Positions 26,375-36,406 of a stretch of DNA of 64,000 nt are shown piece after piece. A program made the translations under genes and the position numbers. The first letter of the stretch is position 1; the number at the start of each line of letters is the position of its first letter. Under the pieces are notes generated by a model, which worked only from the letters and a program-made list of their open reading frames with translations, made no database searches and had not been told where the DNA came from. The DNA comes from Balamuthia mandrillaris. Taxonomy: Eukaryota; Discosea; Longamoebia; Balamuthiidae. The stretch covers positions 1-64,000 of the forward strand of contig JAVKOQ010000120.1 of the NCBI GenBank assembly GCA_031835245.1, given 5' to 3'.

Positions 26375-27590
26375 AGAACATATGTGTTCTATACAGTGCA
26401 AGATTTGAGAAAGATAATAAATGGGAATAGAAACATAAATGGAGAATGAGAAAGGGAATGCAAAACTAGAGCTCATCTGTAGTAAAGTATGTGTTCACAT
26501 CAGTTTCAAAACAAAAGTAGAAAATACGTTCAAGGGAGCTTCTGGTAGAAGAGGTAGGCATAGAGAAGATACTTTCAGCTATTTTGCTTGCTTTTCCACT
26601 GTGGGCAGCTCTGTTCCCCTCTTCTCGCACCCTTCCTTTGTCAGATCATCTTCCGAGAGGATTCCTGCGGGGTTCTTGTCCTCCAACGCAATGCATGCAA
26701 GGTTGAGGAGGTGGCGCCTTAGAATTCTATGTGTGCATCCTGTGCAATTGAAAGCTTCTTCTGAATTGTGGCCAAGACCTCGTCATGCTTCAAAATGGTG
26801 GCTTTTAAAGCGTCTCTGTCCTCCTCAGCCTTCTTTAATGCCATTTTAAAGGTCTCTCTGTCCTCCTCAGCCTTCTTTCTGTCCTCCTCAGCCTTCTTTC
26901 TGTCCTCCTCAGCCTTCTTTCTGTCCTCCTCAGCCTTCTTTCTGTCCTCCTCAGCCTTCTTTAATGCCATTTTAAAGGTCTCTCTATCCTCCTCGGCCTT
27001 CTTTCTGTCCTCCACCTCAGGTTCGGTGGTAGTGTGCTTTTCCTCACCCTTGGTGAGGTGTTGGCCTCGCAGGTCTGCTAGTTCAGAAAGCTGGGGCTGG
27101 GTCTTATCCTTGGGGTGCACGAGGATAACTGGCGTGTTGTTGCAATTGCGTTTGAATAATTGGGGTGGCTTGTCCGTTGGGGAAGAAGGAAATACCTTCG
27201 CCTCCAGCTACACGGTGAAATAGCACCATTTAACAAGCGAGAAAAGAACAGGAGGGCAACAGAGAGAGAAAGAGAGGCTAACGCACTTCTAATGAGGCGG
27301 GCAGCCTCTGTTTCTCTTTGAATACCTCCACCAGACGCGGGAGAGCGGCCGAGACCATTGAGTTTTCACTCAAAGCGAAGGAACGGGCATTTCCTTCCTC
27401 GTAGTATATCATCCGAACGATGCAGTTTGGTTTTGTAGCGGCTACCGTCGCGGCCTGAGCAGAGGCCGCAGGAGCAGCTTTGGCAATCCGCCGTTCATCG
27501 ATTCTTTGTGTTATCGTCTTCTCCATGGGGGGTTGGCACTACTCCAATGCTGTTTGCGCTTGGTTACCTTTGAGTGGCTCCTTGACTCCG
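26375..27590 (-). pseudogene. Dispersed coiled-coil gene family, copy 2
   Basis: On the minus strand exon 1 runs from the ATG at 27526 to about 27290 and joins through a GT-AG intron to an exon that ends at the stop at 26719. The product starts MEKTITQRIDERRIAK and has a compact domain of about 80 residues containing CIVRMIYYEEGNARSF and NNTPVILVHPKDK. It continues into a charged coil of EEDRKKA and EEDRETFKMALKKA units. The expected C-terminal region (RRHLLNLACIALEDKNP) is present in another frame directly after the stop, so this copy has a frameshift near 26722. The N-terminal domain could be a ubiquitin-like header of the kind found on Crinkler proteins, but that is a weak structural guess. 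The homologous copy is at 6060-6910. Confidence 0.65.
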
Positions 27591-27599
27591 TCCCTTCTG

Positions 27600-28152
27600 T
27601 TTCTCGAATTTTTCTGGAACCCTGCGCCACACCAAAACGGGCAAAGCCTTCCTATTCCTTGTACGCCATCACTTCTCGCTTCTTTTCCAAGTGTTGGCTT
27701 AAAAAAGCGAAATCTGTGACGGTCAACCTTCCTTTTGTTGACACCAACCCCTTTTATACTTTTACAGTTACAGACTACAATACATACACTTTCTCCATAT
27801 ACCTATTTACTCTGCTAACAACACCACTGAAACTGTGAGGAGCTGGAGATGAGATTTGTCGGCAATTATAAGCACAAATTGGTTTGTGACTCGGAAAGAA
27901 ACAAATCGTTCCCTTGGGCTTGAGGTCCTTACCTGATATTTTTTGTTTCTCTCTTGATAGTCCTCCTCTCCGTCGCTCTCTGCTCTCTTTACCGCCTACG
28001 GCAAGCTTTTCAGTTTTCCTCCGTTTTATCTCGCTCTCTTTTCCAGGTTCCACAGGTATGTTCCTCTGCTCGCCCCCGCTTCCTGCTTACCCACTCTCTG
28101 CCCTTCTGGAAAAAGGAGCGATGAATAAACTAGGTACCATTTCCTTCTCTTC

Positions 28153-28205
<53 letters not shown>

Positions 28206-28230
28206 ACTCTCTCTAAAAAAAACTGCTCGC
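27600..28230. other. No supported gene; (CT)n tract
   Basis: The only structured feature is a CT dinucleotide run at about 28153-28205 followed by an acceptor-like cag at 28232. It may be an intron of the decayed gene that follows. Confidence 0.4.
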
Positions 28231-29523
28231 AGAGTGCCCATGAAGGTGAACCTCGTCTACAAGGTCGTGCTCGAGAAGTTCAACCAGCCCTCCGAGACCC
28301 GAATCTAGCATGGCTCAGTCTCTTCAAACGCGAGTGGCCTAACGCCTTCAAGGAGTGCGCTCTCTCTGACTCCCATGGGGCCACCGCCAAATATTCCACC
28401 CTCCTCTCACACGTGCTGACGTCTACTCTATCGCCCCTGCCCCCGACGCGGTGGATCCGAACAGCGGCTGTGAAGACAGCAGCAGCGACGATGACACCCT
28501 CGGGGACACCGTAGTCAGCTATGCCTAGTGTCACTAAGTGACGATGACGAAAGTGTACTTGAACCCCCCCCAGCACTTCCAGGAAGCACCGCCCCTCGTC
28601 TCTCTTGGCCGTTGATGCCAGCATTCGCGCGCTCCGTGACGTCGTTCAAGAGCTTGTCGCCAGCCAAACCAAGCTCTGCTTTGCGCTGTGCGCGGAGTAC
28701 CTCCTGGTGGAGCTCCGTGTGGAGTGATGCTGCCAATACACTCTTCACACCCAACGCGCACCCACACCTGCCTGCCGCTCTTGTACCCAACTCCCTTCTC
28801 TCTAGAGCGAAACGACTGGGCTCAACCAGTCAGCACGCTGGCACTGACCAAGACGCCCGTTTCTGGGACAACTAGGACCGCTACTTCGAAGACAACGTCG
28901 CTGGCGGCGTCGCCTTTGAAGGCCTCACCGTCTGCGTCCTGGGCAACATTACGCGTGCCAACATCCTGGCACACCTTGGTGATGAATGCAATAGCCTCTT
29001 CCACTGCTATGAACACAAGTGCCGCAAGGGTGACGCCTGGTAGGCCTTACCTTCCGCACCGACACAAATGCCAAGCAACTCCTCAGGCGTGGTAAGCTGT
29101 ACCTGCCCGGCGGCTCCATCATGGAGAAGGCCAAGGAACGTTCCAACCTTTGTCGTCCTGACCTTCACGATGGAGACCAGTGATGATGACGGAACCAGTG
29201 ACGACGATGATGCGCCCACGCCTACCGATAGTCTCAAGCAACCCTGCCTTGCCCTCCTCCTGGCCGTTGACGCCAGCAACTGCTCACCGCGATGTCATTC
29301 ATGGACTCGTAGCCAACCAAACACGGCTCCACCAGGAGGTGCTTCGGGCACAGCGTGAGACTGAATCCCAGCCACAGGACGGAGTGCGACCAGTCGGCAC
29401 GAACCTCCGCTCCAGTCTCCGTGTGGAGTGATGCCGCCAACAACACTCTTCACCCCCAATGTATTCCAGCGCCTCCTTGCCCCCCCCCCCCTCCTCCTGT
29501 CCAACTTGCTGATAGCCGCTCCT

Positions 29524-29556
<33 letters not shown>

Positions 29557-29585
29557 GTCTCTCTCTCTCTGTCTCTTTCTCTGTC

Positions 29586-29618
<33 letters not shown>

Positions 29619-30130
29619 GTCTCTGTCTCTGTCTCTTCTCTCTGTCTCTGTCTCTGTCTCTGTCTCTGTCTCTGTCTCTGTCTCTCTGTCTTCTCTGTCT
29701 CTGTCTCTGTCTCTGTCTCTGTCTCTGTCTCTGTCTCTGTCTCTGTCTCTGTCTCTGTCTCTGTCTCTCTGTCTCTGTCTCTCTCTCGCTAGCACCAAAG
29801 GCTCTGCAACCATAAACATGGGAGAGGAACATGGAATACTTGGCGTTTACTCTCGTGGCGTTCCTCTACAAGCAGTGACGATGATAAAGACACCACATCC
29901 ACACCTCAAACAGCTTGGCTATGTGTTCCGCATGGCCGTTGATGCCAGCATCTGGGCACTGCGTGATGTCACCCAAGGGCTCCACCAAGAGATGCTCCGG
30001 ACACAGCTTGAAACAGAAGCCTGTCACCTCCATAACGCCTAACACCAAGATTGATTCACTCCTGGGGGAGGTGGCAGCCCTCCGTTCCAACCTTTCGCTC
30101 ACCCTTACAGCACCACCCCCAATGTAGTCA
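28231..30130 (+). pseudogene. Decayed repetitive gene cluster, three diverged modules
   Basis: The first part (from 28231) can be read as WLSLFKREWPNAFKEC and the following part as RYFEDNVAGGVAFEGLTVCV, with stops and frame changes between them. A module carrying AVDAS, then LRDV, then LHQE(V/M)LRAQRE occurs three times: near 28610-28735, 29262-29440 and 29930-30035. In the first module the [10 protein letters not shown] part is inverted relative to the rest. Each module is followed by similar flanking sequence (gtggagtgatgc.gccaa). I do not recognise the family. The pattern is that of tandem or dispersed duplication followed by rearrangement and decay. Confidence 0.5.
29525..29790 (+). repeat. 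(TCTCTG)n-type simple-sequence block
   Basis: About 265 bp of near-perfect TCTGTC hexamers mixed with plain CT. It splits the second and third modules of the decayed cluster. The long Arg/Gln and Arg/Asp frames opposite it are artefacts. Confidence 0.95.
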
Positions 30131-30516
30131 AGCACCTCTCTGTTGTGCCTGTGCCCAACTCACCACTCTCCACTCACTCATTTTTCTCTCGTTACAGTGC
30201 CGTGAGGATGAGCTCTCATGCAGAAAACCAATGAGGAACTAGCAGCCGGTTAACAAGGCATTGAGATGGGAAGCGATTAGGACAAGAAGCAAGCTATTTA
30301 CAAACTCAGTGTACGATATTTTTTGCTTCTCTTTCCTCTCTTTTGATGTTATCTGTCTCTGTTGTCTTCGAATCTCTGTTTTTCTTTCTTTTTTTTCTCT
30401 CTATGTCAGAGGACCAGTCCAGTCCTCCATGATACAACACCATTAGTATCTTGTTCTTTTTCAACTGCTTCTCTCATTCTCCCTCATAGTGCCAGTCGGG
30501 TCCTCCACCATACATC

Positions 30517-31075
30517 TTGTTCTCTGCTCTCTGCTCTCTGCTCTCTGCTCTCTGCTCTCTGCTCTCTGCTCTCTGCTCTCTGCTCTCTGCTCTCTGCTCT
30601 CTGCTCTCCTCTCTGCTCTCTGCTCTCTGCTCTCTGCTCTCTGCTCTCTGCTCTCTGCTCTCTGCTCTCTCCTGCTCTCGCTCTCTGCTCTTCTCTGCTC
30701 TCTGCTCTCTCGCTCTCTGCTCTCTCTCTCTCTCTCTGCTCTCTGCTCTCTGCTTTCTCCTCTCTCCTTTCTCTTGTTCTCCCATATCCCCTCTCCTCCC
30801 GTCTCCCGTCTCCCGTCTCCCGTCTCCCGTCTCCTGTCTCCCGTCTCCCTCTCCTCCCGTCTCCCATCTCCTCCCGTCTCCTGTATTCTGTCTCCTGTCT
30901 TCTGTGTCCCTCTCGCCTCTCCCCTCTCCCTCCCTCTCCCCTCTCCCCTCTCCCTCTCCCCTCTCCCCTCTCTCCCCTCTCTCCTCTCCCTCCCCTCCCC
31001 CCCTCTCCCCTCTCCCCTCTCCCCTCTCTCCCTCTCCCCTCCCTCTCCCCTCTCTTCCCTTCCCCTCTCAGGTGC
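30517..31075 (+). repeat. CTCTCTG heptamer block passing into CTCCCGT and CTCTCCC blocks
   Basis: From 30517 to about 30770 the unit is CTCTCTG. From about 30795 it becomes CTCCCGT, and from about 30910 to 31070 a CTCTCCC-rich tract. All strong pyrimidine runs are on the plus strand, and no gene is supported. Confidence 0.9.
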
Positions 31076-31345
31076 CTGTCTCCTCCTGTCTCCCTCTAAG
31101 AGATCTCTCCATCTCTGAGTTGCTTTTCAGTCTATTCTCCTTTGTTTACTGTCTCACACAACTATCACTTTTTTTCCTTTCTTTCTTTCTTTCTTTTATC
31201 TGCCTCTGTTGTTTTTCCTTATCATCATCAACTGACTCTTTTCCCTTTAGATTATCGTCCAACACCAGCCATTTACAGCATTGTTGCCAGGTATTTCTTT
31301 TGCTCGTTATCTTTCAATTTCTCTTTCTCTCTGTCTCCCTCTTTA

Positions 31346-31515
31346 TCTCTCTCTCTCTCTCTCTTTCTCTTTCTCTTTCTCTTTCTCTTTCTCTTTCTCT
31401 TTCTCTTTCTCTTTCTCTTTCTCTTTCTCTTTCTCTTTCTCTTTCTCTTTCTCTTTCTCTTTCTCTTTCTCTTTCTCTTTCTCTTTCTCTTTCTCTTTCC
31501 CTTTCTCTTTCTCCC
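31346..31515 (+). repeat. (TTTCTC)n hexamer array
   Basis: About 25 nearly perfect TTTCTC units follow a short CT run. They are bounded by TACTAAA on the right. No coding function is supported. Confidence 0.95.
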
Positions 31516-31614
31516 TTTCTTGCTCCATCTTGCTTTCTCTTTTCATGTTGTTTAAATACTAAATGCGTCATCTTTGTTTTCCTGCCACTATAGGTAAGCC
31601 AGTGGCATAGCTGA

Positions 31615-31895
31615 GAACGAGAATGAGAACAAGCACAAGCACAAGAACGAGAATGAGAATGAGAATGAGAATGAGAACAAGAATGAGACCAAGAACAAGA
31701 ACAAGAACAAGAACGAGAATGAGAACACGAATGAGAACATGAACAAGAACGCGAACAAGAACAAGAACGAGAATGAGACCAAGAACAAGAATGAGAACGA
31801 GAATGAGAATGAGAATGAGAATGCGAACGAGAACAAGAACAAGAACAAAAATGAGAACAAGAATGAGAACAAGAACGAGAATGAGAACGTGGAGC
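31615..31895 (+). repeat. (GAGAAY/AAGAAC)n degenerate hexamer array
   Basis: About 46 purine-rich hexamers, mostly GAGAAT, GAGAAC and AAGAAC. The strand polarity is opposite to the pyrimidine arrays immediately to the left. Confidence 0.9.
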
Positions 31896-32024
31896 CAGGA
31901 TGAGACTGGGAACAAGGACAAGAAAAAGAACAGCAGAACAACAGCAGAGGATGTGAATAGGTCTTTTGATTTGGGATTGGTTCGGAAAATAAACAATTTG
32001 AACACTATTATGGTTCTTTGGTGT

Positions 32025-32216
32025 CTAAACAGCTATCTAAACACCTGTCTGAACACCTGTTTAAACATCTGTCTATACAGCTATCTATGCAGCTGTCTAA
32101 ACACCTGTTTAGATAGCTGTATAGACAGATGACCATACAAGAAAAAATCGTTCCCGTTTATGCTATATGTCCATTCACAGTGTATAGACAGGTGTTTAAA
32201 CAGGTGTTTATACAGC
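32025..32216. repeat. 12-mer repeats folding into a large palindrome
   Basis: Units close to ACACCTGTCTAA repeat from about 32028. CATCTGTCTATACAGCTATC continuing to TA (22 bp) and its exact reverse complement flank a 22-bp loop, with an inner CTAAAC/GTTTAG stem. A further inverted block of the same units lies at 32181-32216. Confidence 0.8.
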
Positions 32217-32402
32217 TCCGATCATCCAACGGAGTTCTTCATTATCAAGTTCAACTTGTGTGCTGCACAGTGAATGTGTAAACTGTTAAGAAAATGAGAA
32301 GAAGTGATAATGTTTTGTGTACCAATCTGCTACAATGAAGAGGTTGTTGAGGTTAATTAATGCTGAATGTTTTGCAAACGTCTCATACTCTTTTGTCAAT
32401 TT

Positions 32403-32654
32403 TCACCGCTGTGGTTTTTTGAGAACAGCATCAAAGACGTGTCCTGTTACAGCAAGATAGGCGTCTTGAGCAGATGATGTCCAAAGGTCAAACGTCAGTG
32501 CCTTCCATGTCCCACGTTGACGTTTAGCTGACAACAGTGCTACTGCAGAAACATATCGTTTGTTGATTGCCTTCTCTAAGTGGTAGCGAGAAGGTGGAGA
32601 AGTGCTTTTCTTTGCGAGTGCAGAGAGTAATGCTTTGAAAGAGGGCCTTTCCAA
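32403..32654 (-). mobile_element. hAT-superfamily transposase fragment
   Basis: The frame ending at 32403 reads PSRYHLEKAINKRY, then WKALTFDLWTSSAQDAYLAV and TGHVFD. The FDxWTS...YLAVTxH pattern holds the first catalytic Asp of hAT transposases. The rest of the transposase, including the insertion domain and dimerisation region, is not found. An (AG)n tract follows at about 32665-32716. 32720-33325 shows only simple repeats, including a 12-bp gcgctcatgaat duplication at 32908 and 32946. Confidence 0.65.
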
Positions 32655-32685
32655 ACAATGAGAAGAGAGAGAGAGAGAGAGAGAC

Positions 32686-32717
<32 letters not shown>

Positions 32718-33167
32718 CGCGAGGAAGATAAACTTTGAAAACCCTTGACTTAGTTCTTAACTTGGTGCTTGAAAACCTCTTTCCAACACAGAGCCACACT
32801 TGTGATTATGTTTTTCTTTCCGTTGGATTCGTTGGTAGCTCCATGGTGAAGAAGGACAGAACGGAGGCAAGAAAAAGAGAAGCAAACAACAAAACTAACG
32901 CAGAGATGAGCGCTCATGAATAAGCTGTGTCGCCTTATCATGTAAGCGCTCATGAATCGAGTGCTCCGTTTACAGCACCGCCTGCCTAGGCCGATTCCCA
33001 CCACCCCTGGGTGATCTCAGATGTGTCGACCGACTACGTAGGATGGGATGATGATGATTGATGACGATGCTAGTGATGGAGGCGCAAGGGGGGGGGGGGG
33101 GTGGTCCTGGCCATTGGGGCAGCAGAGAGAGGAGAGGTTGGCTCGTTGGCGTTGAAGAAAGCGAGTT

Positions 33168-33214
<47 letters not shown>

Positions 33215-33325
33215 AAGAGTGTGGAGCGGGGCCACCTACCAAACCCAACCCAAAGGCCAGCCTAGGTCGAGTTATCTTTTTTTTTTTGTTTTGTGAGGGT
33301 AGCATCGACGACGGTCCCCAGCCAA

Positions 33326-36178
33326 ATGAGTTCAAGCAACAAGGTTGAGGCTTCTTCTCCTTGCAGCGAGGTACTTAATGATAGCCCTGCTCGTTCAACC
33401 GGTGCTCCCGCTGCTACTTCCCCCAACAACCACGTTTCGACCGCGGCAAGCGCTCGACAACAACGCAGAGGAAGGAACCGTCATCCTCAGCGGCTGCTCG
33501 GCTTCTCCTACTACTTTGGGCAAGGCGCTCACCAAGAGTCGACTTACTTTTCACGTACGTTGGGAGCGACTACCTTTCGCACTGCTCACTTCTCCTCCGC
33601 CTCGCACGACAAGAGAGCAGGAGCTCCTTGCTTTACCTTTGTTAACTACGGTTTGCTCTTCCTGGCTGTGTTGGTGTTCTTTTGCTCTGACGCGAGTCTT
33701 TTACTTATTCTAGAGTTTTGTGTACCTGGGGCAACGTTTCATGACGCGGTGACCATCGATGTAGCAGAAACAAAAGAAGACCAAGCATCGCTCCAACAAC
33801 AGCGGCAGCAAGTTGTCTGTCCAAGTGAAGCAAACGAGGAGGAGAAGTCGGTTGGTGAAAGAAGCGAACGGGTAGAGGTGCAGATCTCTAGCAGGAACCC
33901 AACCTCGGAAAAAGGAGCTGCCGGACAAGAGAGGACGTTTCGAATAGGCCCTCCTGCTGCTACACGGAAGAATGCTTCCGATGAGGCAAACGCTGAGATG
34001 GAAAAGAAGTGGAGGAAAGCAACAAATACGAAGCATACAGAAACACAAGGCGAAAAGTTGGTGATGCAGCAACAGAATGAGCAGCCGTCAAACAAAGCTC
34101 GGAACGAATCCTTACTTCTACCTAATGAAAGCTACGAAAGAGATAATGCTTCTTTCTTCTGCTCCTTCGATAGCTTTTTTGCGGGCAAGAACACTCCCTC
34201 CAACGAAAGCACAAGCCATGCATTGGGAAAGAAATGGCAACGAAAACGACGAGCTTCTCTGGGGGAAGCTTCAACTCTATCGCCGCACCTCGGTCAGAAG
34301 GAACAGCGAAGAAGGGTGTACCCTCAGCGCTATTTTCGGTTTCAACGCGAGACACAACCAAATTCAAACCGGTTCCTCGAACACGTTACAAACGACTTTA
34401 CTTCTCGCTCTATCGGGCTCGCGCCAGCAGGTCTTTGGAACAACAACGCTCATCTTAACTTGGTCATATTTGCGTGCACCTATCGCGATGCTTTCCGGAC
34501 CCATCTTTGGCCTTATCATCCAATCCATCCAGCTGCTCTTCATGAAGGTACAATCCCATCCTTCAACTTAGGAAACACTCTACCAACACTGTTATTGTAA
34601 AAACAGACAACATCTATTATGTGCTATGTACCCCCGAAGGAGAGCGAGAAAAAAGTGTGCTGTCGCTAAGTGTGTTGGTAGTGCTTTCGTTGGGTGCGCT
34701 TCTGGAAGACGCCAAGCAAACGTCGCAACATTTCTTCGCAAGAGCGCGCGATCATTTGACACACATGTTCGACGAGACGAACTATTGTGTGGCTTTAGTG
34801 TTGCTCGCGATGTCTTACTACGCCACGTTTGTGGATTGCGACGAGAAACAGGCAGAATATTATCTGATTCTGGCCCAACAAATCTGCCAACAAATGCATG
34901 CTCCACTCTGATGTGTACTTGCGTTCCCTTCATTACTCGAGCTTACTTCCTTCCACAACTTTGGATGACATGCTTCGTTGTCAAAACCTGTTTACCCGAG
35001 CGAAGTCATGGCCGCACTTTCCTTCGCATGACCCTGACGACAGCAAGCTAATGGCATCACTTCCTACCTCTCTCGCCCATTTGAGCAGCATCAACGATGG
35101 GATGAGCGTGCTCCTCTCCGTTCGAACTGGAATGAGAATAGCCAGAACAGGAACCAAAGATGTCAACCTTAGAAACTTTGTAGCTGCATTAGATGAACTC
35201 TCCGTAACCCTAGACGTGGATCGCGAAGCACAGCAACACGTAAATCCTTTGCCGGATTCCATTCGCTTCTCGTTACGGGCATTTGTCCTTGCCCTCAAGG
35301 CGGAATGTTTATGGCTAACTAACACTACTCCCACTCGTTCCGTGGAGGCCCAAAGCTCTGCCATACTCTTTCTGGAAGAATCTCAGAAACCGCTCTTTGC
35401 AATGGCTCCTGGAGATGTGGCCACCGTTATTCCAGCAATGATCAACATCTTCTGCGAGTCAGAACGATTCGATTTGCTTGGACGTCTATTGGATTCTTGC
35501 AGAGTTCTTTCTGCCAAGTATCCAGCCGTGAAGGAAAGCATCTCGTTCTACGAAAAGAGTCTCTTTCCTGGTTCTTGCCCTTCTTCTTCAGTTACACCAC
35601 GGTACCCAGTTACGGAGAGCCGTAATGATGACCTCACGGATGAGAGCGCCGCATTACATTATCATCACCTACAACACCACCAACAACGTTGTCATCCATC
35701 CAAAGAGGATGATCATGCTTTCGTCACCCCACAACTCGCACGCTGTGGTAATTATTCTTTATTTTCACCTTGCGGGGATGAAAGTGGCCCGCAACTGGAT
35801 CTACTTTACACGACAATGGATAAAGAAAATGCTGTGGAAGATAGGAGTAACTCCTCCTTTTTCCAATCATTAATATCTCCGCTGTGTCATCATCAAAGTT
35901 GCGATCGCAGGATAGTTAGCGACGAAAAAGACAACAACGTGCAGGATTTTCCTCTCTCCAGAGGAGGAAGTAGTTGGCAAGAGGAGGGTTTGGAGTCTTT
36001 CGTCATCGGGAGTGGCTCCACTGACCTTCGGGACTTAGCTTGGTCTTGGGATCTTTCACCCAACCAACAACCTCAACTGCAGGGGCCATCACTTACCTAC
36101 AAACCAGCCGACGTTGTTTTATCTCCGCAATGGCCATTTCCACCAACGTCACCATCTCATGTTCATCCGCAACACTAG
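33326..36178 (+). CDS. Uncharacterised multi-exon protein; possible fungal-type transcription-factor-like middle region
   Basis: I do not recognise this gene with certainty. The ATG at 33326 is plausible, but the 5' exons are unresolved (donors near 33371 and an acceptor at 33713). A long Glu/Ser/Asn-rich exon ends at 34547 and joins at 34607 to read YYVLCTPEGEREKSVLSL, LVLLAMSYYATFVDC and EYYLILAQQICQQM. These paired hydrophobic helices resemble the middle homology region of fungal transcription factors, which is a weak similarity. A one-base shift near 34900 is needed to continue into HSDVYLRSL and the frame ending at 36178, which is otherwise open for 420 codons and ends His/Ser/Pro-rich. 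The shift could be a sequencing error, a real mutation or an intron I did not find. Confidence 0.45.
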
Positions 36179-36406
36179 TGCGCCACTTGTTTGTGATGGC
36201 GCCTATCCACAGAGAACATCCATCTTAGTCAGACGCCTTAATGAGTTCAATTTAGAATCGTAGGTACGAGACTTTTTTGTTTTTGTTTTTTGCTTTCTCC
36301 TCATAAAAAACATAGAAGTTTCAATGTATGTGCAAGAAGAAGAGGGAGGAGAAGGAGCTAACATATAAATAATACCAAGGGACAAAAGAAGGCGGGCGGC
36401 CCTCCT

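Noticed and set aside
28153-28205. CT tracts as CRISPR-like or satellite arrays
   Set aside because: They are plain dinucleotide or short-unit microsatellites without spacers; the window is eukaryotic.
29295-29832. Long Arg/Asp- and Arg/Gln-repeat frames on the minus strand
   Set aside because: They are produced by the TCTCTG microsatellite; no start context, splice signal or non-repetitive domain supports them.
30474-31593. Ser/Leu/Pro-rich frames of 100-358 codons
   Set aside because: They are artefacts of the stacked pyrimidine repeats.
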